Assembly: GCA_910579115.1 (NCBI GenBank)
Contig: CAJTSO010000009.1
Span: 1-22,027, forward strand
Direction: 5' to 3'
From: an uncultured Selenomonadaceae bacterium
GTDB lineage: Bacteria; Bacillota; Negativicutes; Selenomonadales; Selenomonadaceae
DNA: 22,027 bases
Below are positions 13,866 through 21,791 of the stretch, piece after piece. Made by a program: the position numbers and the translations under genes. The notes under the pieces are model-generated. The model did not search any database, had not been told where the DNA came from, and saw only the letters and a program-made list of their open reading frames with translations. Positions within the stretch are counted from its first letter, which is position 1. Each line of letters starts with the position of its first letter.

Positions 13866-15332
13866 TCAATTCAGGGTAAAGGCGGTGTCGTTGGTCAGCT
13901 CGATGCCCAGCTTCTTGCAAATCTTCAGGTCGGCATCGGACAGCATGGCGGTAACGTGGAGCTGGCAGCCCCGCAGCTCGGGGAGCTGGGCCAGGGCCTT
14001 GCCGGCGTTCGGGTCGGTTACGGCGCACATGGAAAGGGCGATAAGGACTTCATCCGTGTGCAGGCGGGGATTTTTACTGCCCAGATACCTGGTCTTCAAT
14101 TTCTGGATCGGCCCTATGTAGTTGGGAGAAATGAGATCAATGGCATCGTTGATGCCTCCCAGCGCCTTTACGGCGTTCAGCAGGACAGAGGAGCAGGGGC
14201 CCAGGAGGCTCTTTGTCTTTCCGGTAATAATCCGCCCGTCCTTCATCTCCATGGCCGCCGCCTCGCTGTGAGTCTGCTCCCGGAGGGACCGGGCGATCCC
14301 CACGATGGCCCGATCGGTGGGGGAAACCTTCGCCTGCTTCAGGAGCAGCTCCTGGGTATATACCTCCTCCTTGCCGGCCTCATCCAGGGCAAAGCGGTTC
14401 GCGCTCTGGAAGAAGCGGCGGATTATCTCCTGCCGGGATGCCTCCTGACAGGCCTCATCATCGCAGATACAGTTCCCCGCCATATTTACCCCCATATCCG
14501 TGGGGGACTTGTAGGGGCAGCAGCCAAAAATCCCCTCGAAGATGGCTTCCAGTACCGGGAAGACCTCCACGTCCCGGTTATAATTCACCGCGGTTTCCCC
14601 GTAGGCTTCCAAATGGAAGGGATCGATCATATTCACATCCTGCAAATCTGCCGTAGCCGCTTCGTAAGCCATATTCACCGGGTGCTTCAGGGGCAGGTTC
14701 CAGATGGGGAAGGTTTCAAACTTGGCATAACCGGCCTTTACGCCCCGTTTGTTTTCGTGATAGAGCTGGGAAAGGCAGGTGGCCATTTTCCCGCTGCCGG
14801 GGCCGGGGGCGGTAACGATTACCAGCGGGCGGGTGGTTTCCACAAACTCATTTCGCCCGTAGCCCTCGTCGCTGACGATAAAATCCACATCAGCAGGGTA
14901 ACCGGCTATGGGATAATGAAGGTAGACCTTCACCCCTGCCTCCTCCAGCTTTGCCCGGAAGCCGGTGATGGATTTCTGCCCCTTGTACTGGGTAATGACC
15001 ACGCTGGAAACCGTCAGGCCCTTTTCCCGATATTCCTGGACGAGGCGCAGGACATCCAGATCGTAGGTGATGCCCAGATCGTGGCGGACCTTGTTCTGCT
15101 GGATATCATCAGCGTTGACAGAAATGATCATCTCCGCCTGGTCAGCCAGCTGGAGCAGCATTTGCAGCTTGGAGTCCGGAGCAAAGCCGGGCAGGACCCG
15201 GGAGGCATGATAATCATCCAGCAGCTTGCCGCCAAATTCCAGATAGAGCTTATCCCCGAATTTGGAAATCCGGTCCTTGATGTGCTGGGACTGCAAGGTC
15301 AGGTACTTTTGATTGTCAAATCCGATCTTCAT
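13866..15332 (-). CDS. DUF1846 family protein
   Basis: 488 aa, close to the usual DUF1846 length of about 495. It begins MKIGFDNQKYLTLQSQHIKD and contains GGKLLDDYHASRVLPGF, VSDEGYGRNEFVETTRPLVI and TAPGPGSGKMATCLSQLYHE, all typical of the family. The PGPGSGK stretch resembles a phosphate-binding loop, and family structures show a P-loop-like fold. The function is not established; a nucleotide or phosphate-dependent transferase role has been suggested. Members occur widely in anaerobic Firmicutes. The start ATG has AGGAA five to six bases upstream, and its own promoter lies at 15395-15422. The gene ends against a strong terminator and the right repeat of the island, so it is the ancestral convergent neighbour of tRNA-Pro. 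Confidence 0.93.
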   Translation of the reverse strand: MKIGFDNQKYLTLQSQHIKDRISKFGDKLYLEFGGKLLDDYHASRVLPGFAPDSKLQMLLQLADQAEMIISVNADDIQQNKVRHDLGITYDLDVLRLVQEYREKGLTVSSVVITQYKGQKSITGFRAKLEEAGVKVYLHYPIAGYPADVDFIVSDEGYGRNEFVETTRPLVIVTAPGPGSGKMATCLSQLYHENKRGVKAGYAKFETFPIWNLPLKHPVNMAYEAATADLQDVNMIDPFHLEAYGETAVNYNRDVEVFPVLEAIFEGIFGCCPYKSPTDMGVNMAGNCICDDEACQEASRQEIIRRFFQSANRFALDEAGKEEVYTQELLLKQAKVSPTDRAIVGIARSLREQTHSEAAAMEMKDGRIITGKTKSLLGPCSSVLLNAVKALGGINDAIDLISPNYIGPIQKLKTRYLGSKNPRLHTDEVLIALSMCAVTDPNAGKALAQLPELRGCQLHVTAMLSDADLKICKKLGIELTNDTAFTLN

Positions 15333-15394
15333 GGCTTTTCCTCAATTTCTCTCACAATTCTCTCCGCAAAGAGCATTCCGAACATCACTCTACT

Positions 15395-15422
15395 ATTATA
15401 TCTCACAATCCGGGTCAGTCAA
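15395..15422 (-). promoter_or_regulatory. Promoter of the DUF1846 gene
   Basis: Minus strand TTGACT (15422-15417), 16 nt, TATAAT (15400-15395), giving a leader of about 55 nt. Confidence 0.75.
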
Positions 15423-15655
15423 TAAGACCGCCTGCCTGCGGAAAAAAGAAGCCCTCCACTCAGCCGCTCCCTGTCAGCATCCCCGCTCCACAGCCGACGC
15501 CTGCCCCTCTCCGGTACGGCAAGTCTCATACGCAAACCACCGGCTCCCGGTATTTGATGGCAAAGCCATGACAAAGGCCGTTGGCTGAGTCCAGCCAACG
15601 GCCCTTACCATTCCCCCAATATCTCCGGATATCAAAGTAGCGGTCTGAAATTTAA
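15423..15655. other. Intergenic stretch between DUF1846 promoter and exported-protein gene
   Basis: Apart from the hairpin at 15576-15603 I see no gene, repeat or RNA element here. The open frames that cross it have no ribosome binding site. Confidence 0.5.
15576..15603 (-). terminator. Terminator-like hairpin after the exported-protein gene
   Basis: GGCCGTTGGCT (15576-15586) pairs with AGCCAACGGCC (15593-15603), with one extra G-C closing a 4-nt loop. On the minus strand it is followed by TTTG, a short T-run. It lies 53 nt after the stop of the gene at 15656. Confidence 0.65.
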
Positions 15656-16264
15656 TCAATAAAGATTGTGATCCGGCTTAAAGCCTTCAATCCCCTTTAT
15701 GAGTCCTTTACGGTAAGACCTTGAGGCGGAAGAGTTACCCCAAATATCGCCGGACCCTACCGCTTCCGTTGTTTCGTAGCGCTGAATATACTTCTTTTCT
15801 TTCATGTCAAGTATTCTTATATTAGTGGTCACATTTATCTTCGTCCTGACGGAAAAAGCTGTCATAACGGTTTTACCCGTCCCGGCCGTACATCTCAAAT
15901 TGACTACCAAATCAGGTTTAATCGGCTCCACAATCTTTTCTATGTCCGTTATCTTTAGGGGCTTATAAGACTTCATATTTTCTTCATATAGAACCATGTC
16001 GTTTTCTTCACGATATTCTGCCACCAGTATTTGAAGTTCATCGAAGTCAGCCAGTTCATATTTATTACCGGGAAACCACTCCTGAATTTTTGTTAATAAT
16101 GGTTCCTTGATTTTTTCATCATCCCCAATAACCATAGGGGTATCCATAAGCACGGCAACCTTAATTCTGCTGCCGTTAGCGGCAGATATTGCCGCGTCGG
16201 CGCCAGGAAGGTTCACCGTCAACGAAATAAATGCCATCATGATTATCGTTAATATTCTCTTCAC
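15656..16264 (-). CDS. Exported protein of unknown function
   Basis: About 202 aa. It has a signal peptide: VKR, a hydrophobic core ILTIIMMAFISLTVNL, then PGADAA with cleavage after ADA. There is no lipobox cysteine. The mature part begins with a beta-strand-like NGSRIKVAVLMDTPMV and contains DFDELQILVAEYREEND, KPDLVVNLRC and TNIRILDMKEKKYIQRYE. This suggests an alpha/beta fold like small periplasmic proteins that sense or build envelope structures. The GTGKT string is not a P-loop, since the context is wrong. Two adjacent GTG codons can start it; the one at 16264 has AAGGGG six bases upstream, whereas the one at 16267 is too close. It is a single-gene unit with its own promoter. Confidence 0.8.
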   Translation of the reverse strand: MKRILTIIMMAFISLTVNLPGADAAISAANGSRIKVAVLMDTPMVIGDDEKIKEPLLTKIQEWFPGNKYELADFDELQILVAEYREENDMVLYEENMKSYKPLKITDIEKIVEPIKPDLVVNLRCTAGTGKTVMTAFSVRTKINVTTNIRILDMKEKKYIQRYETTEAVGSGDIWGNSSASRSYRKGLIKGIEGFKPDHNLY

Positions 16265-16349
16265 CACAAACCCCTTCTTTCGTGATTATTCCTTTGGCTG
16301 CCGCCAGAAAAACTAACGGGAAAATACTCCTTCCCTGAAGGACACTTAT

Positions 16350-16378
16350 ATTGTACAACTTTACCACGGGATATTCAA
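16350..16378 (-). promoter_or_regulatory. Promoter of the exported-protein gene
   Basis: Minus strand TTGAAT (16378-16373), 17 nt, TACAAT (16355-16350). Confidence 0.65.
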
Positions 16379-16535
16379 CGGTAATTTTCTTTTGCGTTAT
16401 GATTATCACATGATTTTTGATACTGTTTACCGTTGTGGGCGTATCAATTTACTTTCAAAACAGCTCCTCCCCCTCTGACCAGCAGAGTCGGTGGCCATAC
16501 CGCTATCATCAATGGTTTTTCCTTTTCTCCTGTGG

Positions 16536-16617
16536 TAAAATTAGAAGATACAAGGATTAAAGCGATGCCGCTGTAACGGCACAGCCGATAAAGGGCTATG
16601 GACCGGGAGGACTACTG
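16536..16617 (+). promoter_or_regulatory. Leader of the TSUP gene with two small hairpins
   Basis: A possible -10 box TAAAAT lies at 16536-16541 without a good -35. Downstream are TGCCG-CTGTAA-CGGCA (16566-16581) and AGCC/GGCT (16583-16597), then GGGAGG as ribosome site before ATG 16618. It could be a small regulatory RNA leader, but I cannot match it to a known riboswitch. The rest of the 350-nt gap (16268-16617) shows only the promoter on the other strand. Confidence 0.3.
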
Positions 16618-17391
16618 ATGGATTTTAACTTTTTCATTTATCTGGCGGTGGGCTGCTTCACCGGTATCGTCGGCGCCCTGCTGGGGCTGGGAGGCGGCGT
16701 GGTGATCGTTCCCTTTCTGGTCTTTGTCTCCCATTACGAGCCCCAGCTGGCCATCGGCACCTCCATGCTCGTGGTTCTGCTGAACGCCCTCTCCGGGGCC
16801 ATCGGCTACCTGCGGCAGAGGCTGGCCGTTACGGATGCAGCTGTCTGGTTTTCTCTGGCCACCATTCCCGGGGCCTTTTTAGGCAGCTATGGGGCGAAGT
16901 ACCTGCAAGGGAAAATTTTTCTGGGAGTCTTCGGCTTTTTGCTGGTGGCCCTGGCCTTCAATATGATCAGAAAGGCGGGAAGAAACGGCGAGGAAAACGG
17001 CGTCACCGTGGTTCCCAAACAATACAACCGCAGACTGGGCATCATTTGCAGTATATTCGTGGGCTTTCTGGCCAGCGTGCTGGGAATCGGGGGCGGCGTC
17101 ATCCATGTGCCCTTTATGATTTACGTGCTGCGGTTTCCCGTGAAGGTGGCCATCGCCACCTCCACCTGTATCCTGGCCGTTTCCGCCATTGCCGGAGTCG
17201 CCAGCCACGCCTGGCTCGGCCATATCGACTGGTTCGCCGGCCTCGGCCTGGGAGCAGGAGCGGCGGTGGGCGCTCAGCTGGGGGTAAGGCTGGCCGCTGT
17301 GGTAAAGTCCGCCTCCCTGATGAGGGGCACCGGGGTGCTGGTGGCCGCCACCGGCCTCAAGTTTCTGCTGAGCGCCTTTGAGGGGAAATAA
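16618..17391 (+). CDS. TauE/SafE (TSUP) family permease
   Basis: 257 aa integral inner-membrane protein with about eight predicted helices in two inverted halves. Each half begins with the family's glycine signature: GALLGLGGGVVIVPFLVF (about residues 19-36) and ASVLGIGGGVIHVPFMIY (about 152-169), followed in both by AIGTSM or AIATST. TSUP proteins move sulfite, sulfoacetate, taurine-derived or other small organic anions. The substrate cannot be deduced here, and no sulfur genes are adjacent. ATG 16618 has GGGAGG seven bases upstream. It is followed by a weak hairpin (17402-17418) and then the MATE gene, which has its own promoter. Confidence 0.93.
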   Translation: MDFNFFIYLAVGCFTGIVGALLGLGGGVVIVPFLVFVSHYEPQLAIGTSMLVVLLNALSGAIGYLRQRLAVTDAAVWFSLATIPGAFLGSYGAKYLQGKIFLGVFGFLLVALAFNMIRKAGRNGEENGVTVVPKQYNRRLGIICSIFVGFLASVLGIGGGVIHVPFMIYVLRFPVKVAIATSTCILAVSAIAGVASHAWLGHIDWFAGLGLGAGAAVGAQLGVRLAAVVKSASLMRGTGVLVAATGLKFLLSAFEGK

Positions 17392-17457
17392 ATTCCCCTG
17401 ATACCCTGATATAGGGTAGAAAAGCTATTACATTATAAATGGTTTTAGCAATGGGGC

Positions 17458-17486
17458 TTGTATCTTCTCCCGCTTCATGCTACAAT
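17458..17486 (+). promoter_or_regulatory. Promoter of the MATE gene
   Basis: TTGTAT at 17458-17463, 17 nt, TACAAT at 17481-17486, with an extended -10 TGC just before it. The start should be near 17493. Confidence 0.65.
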
Positions 17487-17503
17487 ACAGAAAAAGTTTG
17501 AAA

Positions 17504-17551
17504 CGCCCTTACACAAAGGCTATTTGTGTAAGGGCGTATTTCTGGTTTTTT
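17504..17551 (+). promoter_or_regulatory. Leader hairpin (attenuator candidate) upstream of the MATE gene
   Basis: CGCCCTTACACAAA (17504-17517) pairs perfectly over 14 bp with 17523-17536 around loop GGCTA. A T-rich stretch with TTTTTT at 17546-17551 follows. A short frame starting at TTG 17498 passes through the stem in phase with the pump gene, so a leader peptide is conceivable. Leader hairpins of this kind precede several mobile resistance genes. Confidence 0.5.
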
Positions 17552-17572
17552 CGATGTCAAAGGAGGATAACT

Positions 17573-19117
17573 ATGAAAAAATCGACCAGCGCATTTCTTG
17601 ACGGGCCGATTTTTCCGGCTTTACTACACTTCACTATACCTGTCCTGTGCGCTTTGCTGTTACAGGCCCTTTACGGCGCGGTTGACCTGTGGGCCGTTGG
17701 AAAATTCTGCGGGGAGGCCGACGTTTCAGCCGTAGCCACCGGCAGCCAGACTATGTTGATTGTAACGGGAATTGTAACCGGCTTGTCTATGGGAACTACC
17801 GTTTTACTGGGGAAACACATCGGGCGCGGCGATGAGAAAGCCGCTGCCGGCACGATTGGCACAAGTATCTGCGTGTTTGCAATATTGGGGATTGTCCTCA
17901 GCGCCGTCATGGTATTTTCCGCTTCTAAAATTGCGGTTATGATGAACGCCCCGCCGGAAGCGTTTGAAAAGACGGTACGCTACATTTTAATCTGCGGCGC
18001 AGGCAGCCTGTTTATTGTGGGCTACAATTTAATCAGCGCTATTTTCCGCGGCATGGGAAATTCAAAAGACCCTCTGCTGTTTGTGGCCATCTCCTGTATC
18101 GCGAACGTCATCGGCGACGTTATTTTGATCAAGGTCTTCGATATGGGGACAGCCGGGGCCGCCATTGCAACGATCGCCGCGCAGGGGATTAGCGTGGTTT
18201 TCTCATTGGCCCTTATCAGGAAAAAAGGGCTTCCCTTTCCCTTCGGGAAGGAAAATATCCGCCTGCATAAAAAAACCGCGGCAGCCATCCTCACCCTTGG
18301 CTTTCCGATTGCCTTGCAGGATATGTGCAATGAAATATCCTATCTGGCCATAATCGGGTTTGTAAACGCTTTGGGGGTAACCGCTTCCGCCGGGGTAGGG
18401 GTAGCGGAAAAACTCGTCATGTTTATCCTGCTGATCCCTATGGCCTATATGCAGTCCATTTCCGCTTTTGCCGCGCAAAATGTTGGCGCGGCAAAAGCGG
18501 CGCGCGCCAGAAGGGCCATGTGGACAGGAATGTTTACGGCCGTCATTTTAGGCGGCATCATGTCTTACTTGTCCTTTTTCCACGGGGATTTATTATCGCG
18601 CCTGTTTACGGATGAATTGCCGGTAATCAATGCGTCGGCCGAATTTTTGAAGGCGACGACGATCGAGTGCCTTGTCCTCTCCGTAGCGTACTGCTTTACC
18701 GGATATTATAACGGGCTTGGAAGGACCTCCTTCGTCATGGCCCAAGGATTGGGCGGGATATTCCTCGTAAAAATTCCGTACGCGTGGTTTGCAAGCCGCC
18801 AGCCCGAACCGCAGCTCTTTCAGATTGGGCTGGCCTCAGCCTATGCCGCCGTTTTTACCCTTATCGCGTGCGGTCTTTACTACCTCTATATCAATAGGGC
18901 AAGGCTTATTGACCAAATGAAATATGGCGGAAGTCTTGTGCAGAAAGGAACGATAGAATGGCTGCACTGCCCGGTTTGCGGGAATAGGACGAGGAACCTG
19001 ATAAGGGAAGATCCGGTACGGTTTCTCTTTTTGCTGTGCTGTCCGAATTGTAGGCAACAAGCTCTGATCGACATGAAGCAGCTGAATATTTCGGTTATCA
19101 ACAGGCCGGACTCATAA
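17573..19117 (+). CDS. MATE family efflux transporter fused to Cys-rich KTR domain
   Basis: 514 aa. Residues 1 to about 450 are a MATE/DinF-type cation-coupled multidrug exporter with 12 predicted helices: FLDGPIFPALLHFTIPVLCA, LYGAVDLWAVGKF, GSQTMLIVTGIVTGLSMGTT, and the second-half GFPIALQDMCNEISYLAIIG. The last 53 residues (462-514) are a Cys-rich KTR domain: EWLHCPVCGNRTR, IREDP, CCPNC and LNISVI, with zinc-type cysteines 466, 469, 490 and 493. In mobile elements of Clostridia this small domain is usually a separate gene. Here no stop separates the parts, but a GTG at 18938 could restart it. ATG 17573 has AAAGGAGG at a good distance; the open frame extends to 17477, inside the promoter. 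It was probably acquired with a mobile element. Confidence 0.9.
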   Translation: MKKSTSAFLDGPIFPALLHFTIPVLCALLLQALYGAVDLWAVGKFCGEADVSAVATGSQTMLIVTGIVTGLSMGTTVLLGKHIGRGDEKAAAGTIGTSICVFAILGIVLSAVMVFSASKIAVMMNAPPEAFEKTVRYILICGAGSLFIVGYNLISAIFRGMGNSKDPLLFVAISCIANVIGDVILIKVFDMGTAGAAIATIAAQGISVVFSLALIRKKGLPFPFGKENIRLHKKTAAAILTLGFPIALQDMCNEISYLAIIGFVNALGVTASAGVGVAEKLVMFILLIPMAYMQSISAFAAQNVGAAKAARARRAMWTGMFTAVILGGIMSYLSFFHGDLLSRLFTDELPVINASAEFLKATTIECLVLSVAYCFTGYYNGLGRTSFVMAQGLGGIFLVKIPYAWFASRQPEPQLFQIGLASAYAAVFTLIACGLYYLYINRARLIDQMKYGGSLVQKGTIEWLHCPVCGNRTRNLIREDPVRFLFLLCCPNCRQQALIDMKQLNISVINRPDS

Positions 19118-19158
19118 GAAAATCATAAACTTCAGGCTGCCGAGAAAAAAGTCTGCCG

Positions 19159-19200
19159 AAAAACCAAAACCACCCGTCTGCCGGGGGGGTTTGGTTTTTT
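19159..19200 (+). terminator. Terminator of the MATE gene
   Basis: A stem of about 18 bp with two mismatches: AAAAACCAAAACC side (19159-19176) with GGGGGGGTTTGG side (19182-19199), ending in TTTTTT. It lies 41 nt after the MATE stop. Confidence 0.85.
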
Positions 19201-19240
19201 CTCTGCCTTCTTTGCCTCGGCCGGAAGCCGCAATACTCAC

Positions 19241-20431
19241 TCACGCCAGCAGGAAGTCGATGATATTCAGCTGATTGATTCCATTTCGCCCGATGGGCAG
19301 CTCATCCAAGGTGAGCAGGTACTTTGGATAGTTGTCCTTTATTTTTTCCAGCGGCCGCAGCTCCCGCTCCAACACTGCCGGGTCAAGGACGCTGGCCGAA
19401 ACCTGATAATAGCTTATCTCCCCGTCCCGCCGGGCAACGAAATCAACCTCTCCCTGCTCCAGCTTACCGACGCTTACCTGAAAGCCCCGCCGCAAAAGCT
19501 CAAGGTACACGATATTTTCCAGCCTGTGGCCGATGTCCCCGCCGTATTTGCCGAGGATCATCCGCCACAGGCCCAGGTCCACGAGATAATATTTTGCCAG
19601 AGATTTCAGGTGCTGCCGGCCCCTTATGTCATAGCGGTCTACCCGATAAAAAACGAAGGCATCCAGCAAGGCTCCCACATATCCGTCCACCGTGGCCGAG
19701 GTGGTCTTTCTGCCGTCAGCGGTCAAAGTATCCGCTATCTTTTTTACCGATATGAGGCTGCCCACGGAATCAGCCAAAAATCTGGCGATGCTTTCCAGCC
19801 GTGGGGCATCGCCTATTCCCCGCCGGCTGAGGACATCCTTTACCAGCACCGTGTTATATATGCCGGTCAGGTACTCCAGGCGGATATCCTCATCCGGCAG
19901 CTGGGCCAGATAGGGAAAGCCGCCGTTTTGAAAATAGTCCTGCCAGGCCCTTCGCCGGTCGCCGCCGGCCAGCTCATAGTATTCGGCAAAGGAGAAGGGC
20001 AGCATCCTTATCTCTATGTACCGTCCGGACAGGAGGGTGGCCAGCTGCCCCGACAACAGCGTTCCATTGGAGCCGGTAATGTATAAATCTATATTTTCCC
20101 GAATGTAAAGGGAATCCACTACCCGCTGAAATTCAGACACCGCCTGAACCTCATCGAGGAAAATATAATTCATCCCATTGGGAATGAGGCGGTTTTCGAT
20201 ATATTCATAGAGCTTTTCCCCAGCCAAAAGGGAACGGTTCCCCATATCTTCAAAATTCAGGGAGATGAGACACTCTTTTTTTACTGCCTGGGCGGCCAAA
20301 TATTCCCGAAACTGCTTCAGCAGCGTAGACTTTCCACATCGGCGCACTCCGGTGACCACCTTTATCAGCCGGGTGTCCCTTAACTTTTTTAGTTTTTCCA
20401 GATACTTTTGTCTGATTACATAGCCCATCAT
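19241..20431 (-). CDS. AAA_14/DUF4143 ATP-binding protein
   Basis: 396 aa. The AAA+ domain has Walker A GVRRCGKST (28-36), Walker B IFLDEVQ (90-96) and the sensor stretch ITGSNGTLLSG (118-128). It is followed by LPFSFAEYY, typical of this family. The C-terminal DUF4143 part has ENIVYLELLRRGFQV, GEVDFVARRDGE and YYQVSASV, a pattern resembling a PD-(D/E)xK nuclease core with E, D and Q in place of the usual triad. These ATPases are common and often multi-copy in anaerobes, and their role is unclear. Start options are ATG 20431 or 20428, with GAGG five or eight bases upstream; the GTG at 20437 lies within that site. It sits alone between terminators. Confidence 0.92.
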   Translation of the reverse strand: MMGYVIRQKYLEKLKKLRDTRLIKVVTGVRRCGKSTLLKQFREYLAAQAVKKECLISLNFEDMGNRSLLAGEKLYEYIENRLIPNGMNYIFLDEVQAVSEFQRVVDSLYIRENIDLYITGSNGTLLSGQLATLLSGRYIEIRMLPFSFAEYYELAGGDRRRAWQDYFQNGGFPYLAQLPDEDIRLEYLTGIYNTVLVKDVLSRRGIGDAPRLESIARFLADSVGSLISVKKIADTLTADGRKTTSATVDGYVGALLDAFVFYRVDRYDIRGRQHLKSLAKYYLVDLGLWRMILGKYGGDIGHRLENIVYLELLRRGFQVSVGKLEQGEVDFVARRDGEISYYQVSASVLDPAVLERELRPLEKIKDNYPKYLLTLDELPIGRNGINQLNIIDFLLA

Positions 20432-20458
20432 CTTCACCTCTTTTTACAATATATTTGA

Positions 20459-20522
20459 AAAAAAACAGAAAATCAAGAGTTTTTATATTTTTATATAAAA
20501 ACTCTTGATTTTCTGTTTTTTT
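20459..20522 (-). terminator. 30-bp perfect hairpin, terminator of the VirK-like gene
   Basis: 20459-20488 is the exact reverse complement of 20493-20522 with a TTTT loop: 30 bp with no mismatch, almost all A/T. It has A7 and T7 at the two ends, so it can terminate in both directions. It starts nine bases after the VirK-like stop. On the minus strand a TTGATT inside the arm and TATATT at 20453-20448, 17 nt apart, may form the promoter of the ATPase gene. Confidence 0.85.
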
Positions 20523-20531
20523 ATTTCTCCG

Positions 20532-21455
20532 TTATTTTTTTTGCAGCTCCTTCATCCTGCTCTCAATCGACTCATCGATTTCATCCAGGAGGGCAAAACG
20601 GCGGCGGTAGACGGCCCGCTTTCTGGTGGGAATCTCCTCCGGGCTCTTGCGATGCTCCCGGAGGGGCAGCTCGTAAAAGCGGCTGTCGGCGGCAGGCTTT
20701 CCCCCGGCCTCCTGCCAGAAGCCGTCAAAGGAGGTCTTGAGCTTCCTGTCCAGCCGCAGATGATTCATGGCGTAGTAGCCGCTGTTGGTTACGGCATAGA
20801 TATAGTCTGCCCCAATTGATCTGGCCACTGCCTGGGCGGCGTAAAGGATAAGATTTTTCGTCCGGCAGCCGTGGCAAAACTTCGTGAGCCGCTTTATGAT
20901 TTCTTTCGGTTCCTCCCCGTTTGGCCCCTGCATGGCGCCGATGTAGAAATTGCGGCCAGACCTCTCCGGCCCTCTGTCAATCGCCGGCGTATTCCCCAGC
21001 CAGAATATTATCTGATACAGGTACCGCTCTCCCAGCCGCAGTACCACGGACAGGACGCCTTCCTTGCGCTGGCCGGGATTAAAGGACAGGGCCAGCCGCA
21101 GCGGCTCCCCCTCAAACTCTGTCTGCCAGATAATTTTTTCCTCTCCCCCGTATATATCGTAAATCACCTGGGGAGCAAAGAAGTCGATCAGGGCGTCCAT
21201 GTGCTCCTCCATGAGCCGGATTCGCTCGTCAAAGCCGGACTTGTTGTAAAAGAAGGCCCGCTGGGGCTGCTCATAAACGAAGGGGTACAGCCGGGCGATC
21301 TCTTCCCGTACCGGGTCCTTGTGATAATAGCTGTCTATTCGGTCCATGCGGCCGCCGTTGAACAGGGCCCGCAGGCGGAAGTAAATATACCTCTTCAATT
21401 CCTTGTGGTAATTTATCCGATAGATTTTCTTCCCTATTTCAGCTATGTTCTTCAT
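20532..21455 (-). CDS. VirK/YbjX family protein (DUF535)
   Basis: 307 aa from ATG 21455. The frame is open up to 21584, but the extra 43 residues would overlap the promoter and have poor composition. Typical features are YYHKDPVREEIARLYPFVYE, RAFFYNKSGFDERIRLMEEH, EGVLSVVLRLGERYLYQIIF, GAMQGPNGEEPKEIIKRLTK, LILYAAQAVARSIGADYIYA and LDRKLKTSFDGFWQEAGG. DUF535 proteins (Shigella VirK, E. coli YbjX) are linked to envelope and virulence-factor export functions but lack a defined activity. They occur mainly in diderm bacteria, which is one reason for suspecting Negativicutes. The C-terminus (RRRFALLDEIDESIESRMKE) is charged and helical. No signal peptide is seen. Confidence 0.87.
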   Translation of the reverse strand: MKNIAEIGKKIYRINYHKELKRYIYFRLRALFNGGRMDRIDSYYHKDPVREEIARLYPFVYEQPQRAFFYNKSGFDERIRLMEEHMDALIDFFAPQVIYDIYGGEEKIIWQTEFEGEPLRLALSFNPGQRKEGVLSVVLRLGERYLYQIIFWLGNTPAIDRGPERSGRNFYIGAMQGPNGEEPKEIIKRLTKFCHGCRTKNLILYAAQAVARSIGADYIYAVTNSGYYAMNHLRLDRKLKTSFDGFWQEAGGKPAADSRFYELPLREHRKSPEEIPTRKRAVYRRRFALLDEIDESIESRMKELQKK

Positions 21456-21555
21456 ATTGCCATCCGTTGCGTAAAATAAAAAATAAATACGGCTGCCCCG
21501 CTGCGATTGAACACTACAGAGATTCGTGGCGTCGCAAGCAGCATGAGCACCGTAT

Positions 21556-21584
21556 ATTATAAAGCATTGCCGCCCAAATAGCAA
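21556..21584 (-). promoter_or_regulatory. Promoter of the VirK-like gene
   Basis: Minus strand TTGCTA (21584-21579), 17 nt, TATAAT (21561-21556). The leader would be about 95 nt and shows no strong structure. Confidence 0.65.
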
Positions 21585-21732
21585 AATTTTCCGTTGCCAG
21601 CCTGTCCGTCAGCGGGAGATTTTTCCCCGCCAAAACCCCCTCGCCTGTTTTAGCTGCGCGGCTGGAACCATCCAGCGGCTGAAGTCTGAACACGTCCAGG
21701 CTTCAACGATTTTTCCCCCTGACGGTGGCGGT
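21585..21732. other. Spacer between VirK-like promoter and glycerate kinase terminator
   Basis: I see no gene, repeat or RNA element here. Confidence 0.5.
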
Positions 21733-21777
21733 AAAAAACAGCGGGCCCGGAACATTTTCCGAACCCGCTGTTTTTTT
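21733..21777 (-). terminator. Terminator of the glycerate kinase gene
   Basis: AAAAAACAGCGGG (21733-21745) pairs over 13 bp with 21764-21776, with an inner CGGAA/TTCCG stem. It has A-run and T-run ends and lies 15 nt after the stop. Confidence 0.88.
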
Positions 21778-21791
21778 ACTCTAAGCGTTGC

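Noticed and set aside
13713..15425. A 570-codon open frame on the plus strand opposite the DUF1846 gene
   Set aside because: It is antisense to a conserved protein, lacks a ribosome site, and its composition mirrors the codon pattern of the minus-strand gene.
15860..15890. GTGKT string in the exported protein as a Walker A motif
   Set aside because: The protein is secreted, no strand-loop-helix context or Walker B is present, and the string is incomplete as GxxxxGKT.
16561..16617. Fluoride or cobalamin riboswitch upstream of the TSUP gene
   Set aside because: Some GATG and CTGTAAC pieces look alike, but the required pseudoknot partners and B12-box elements are missing.
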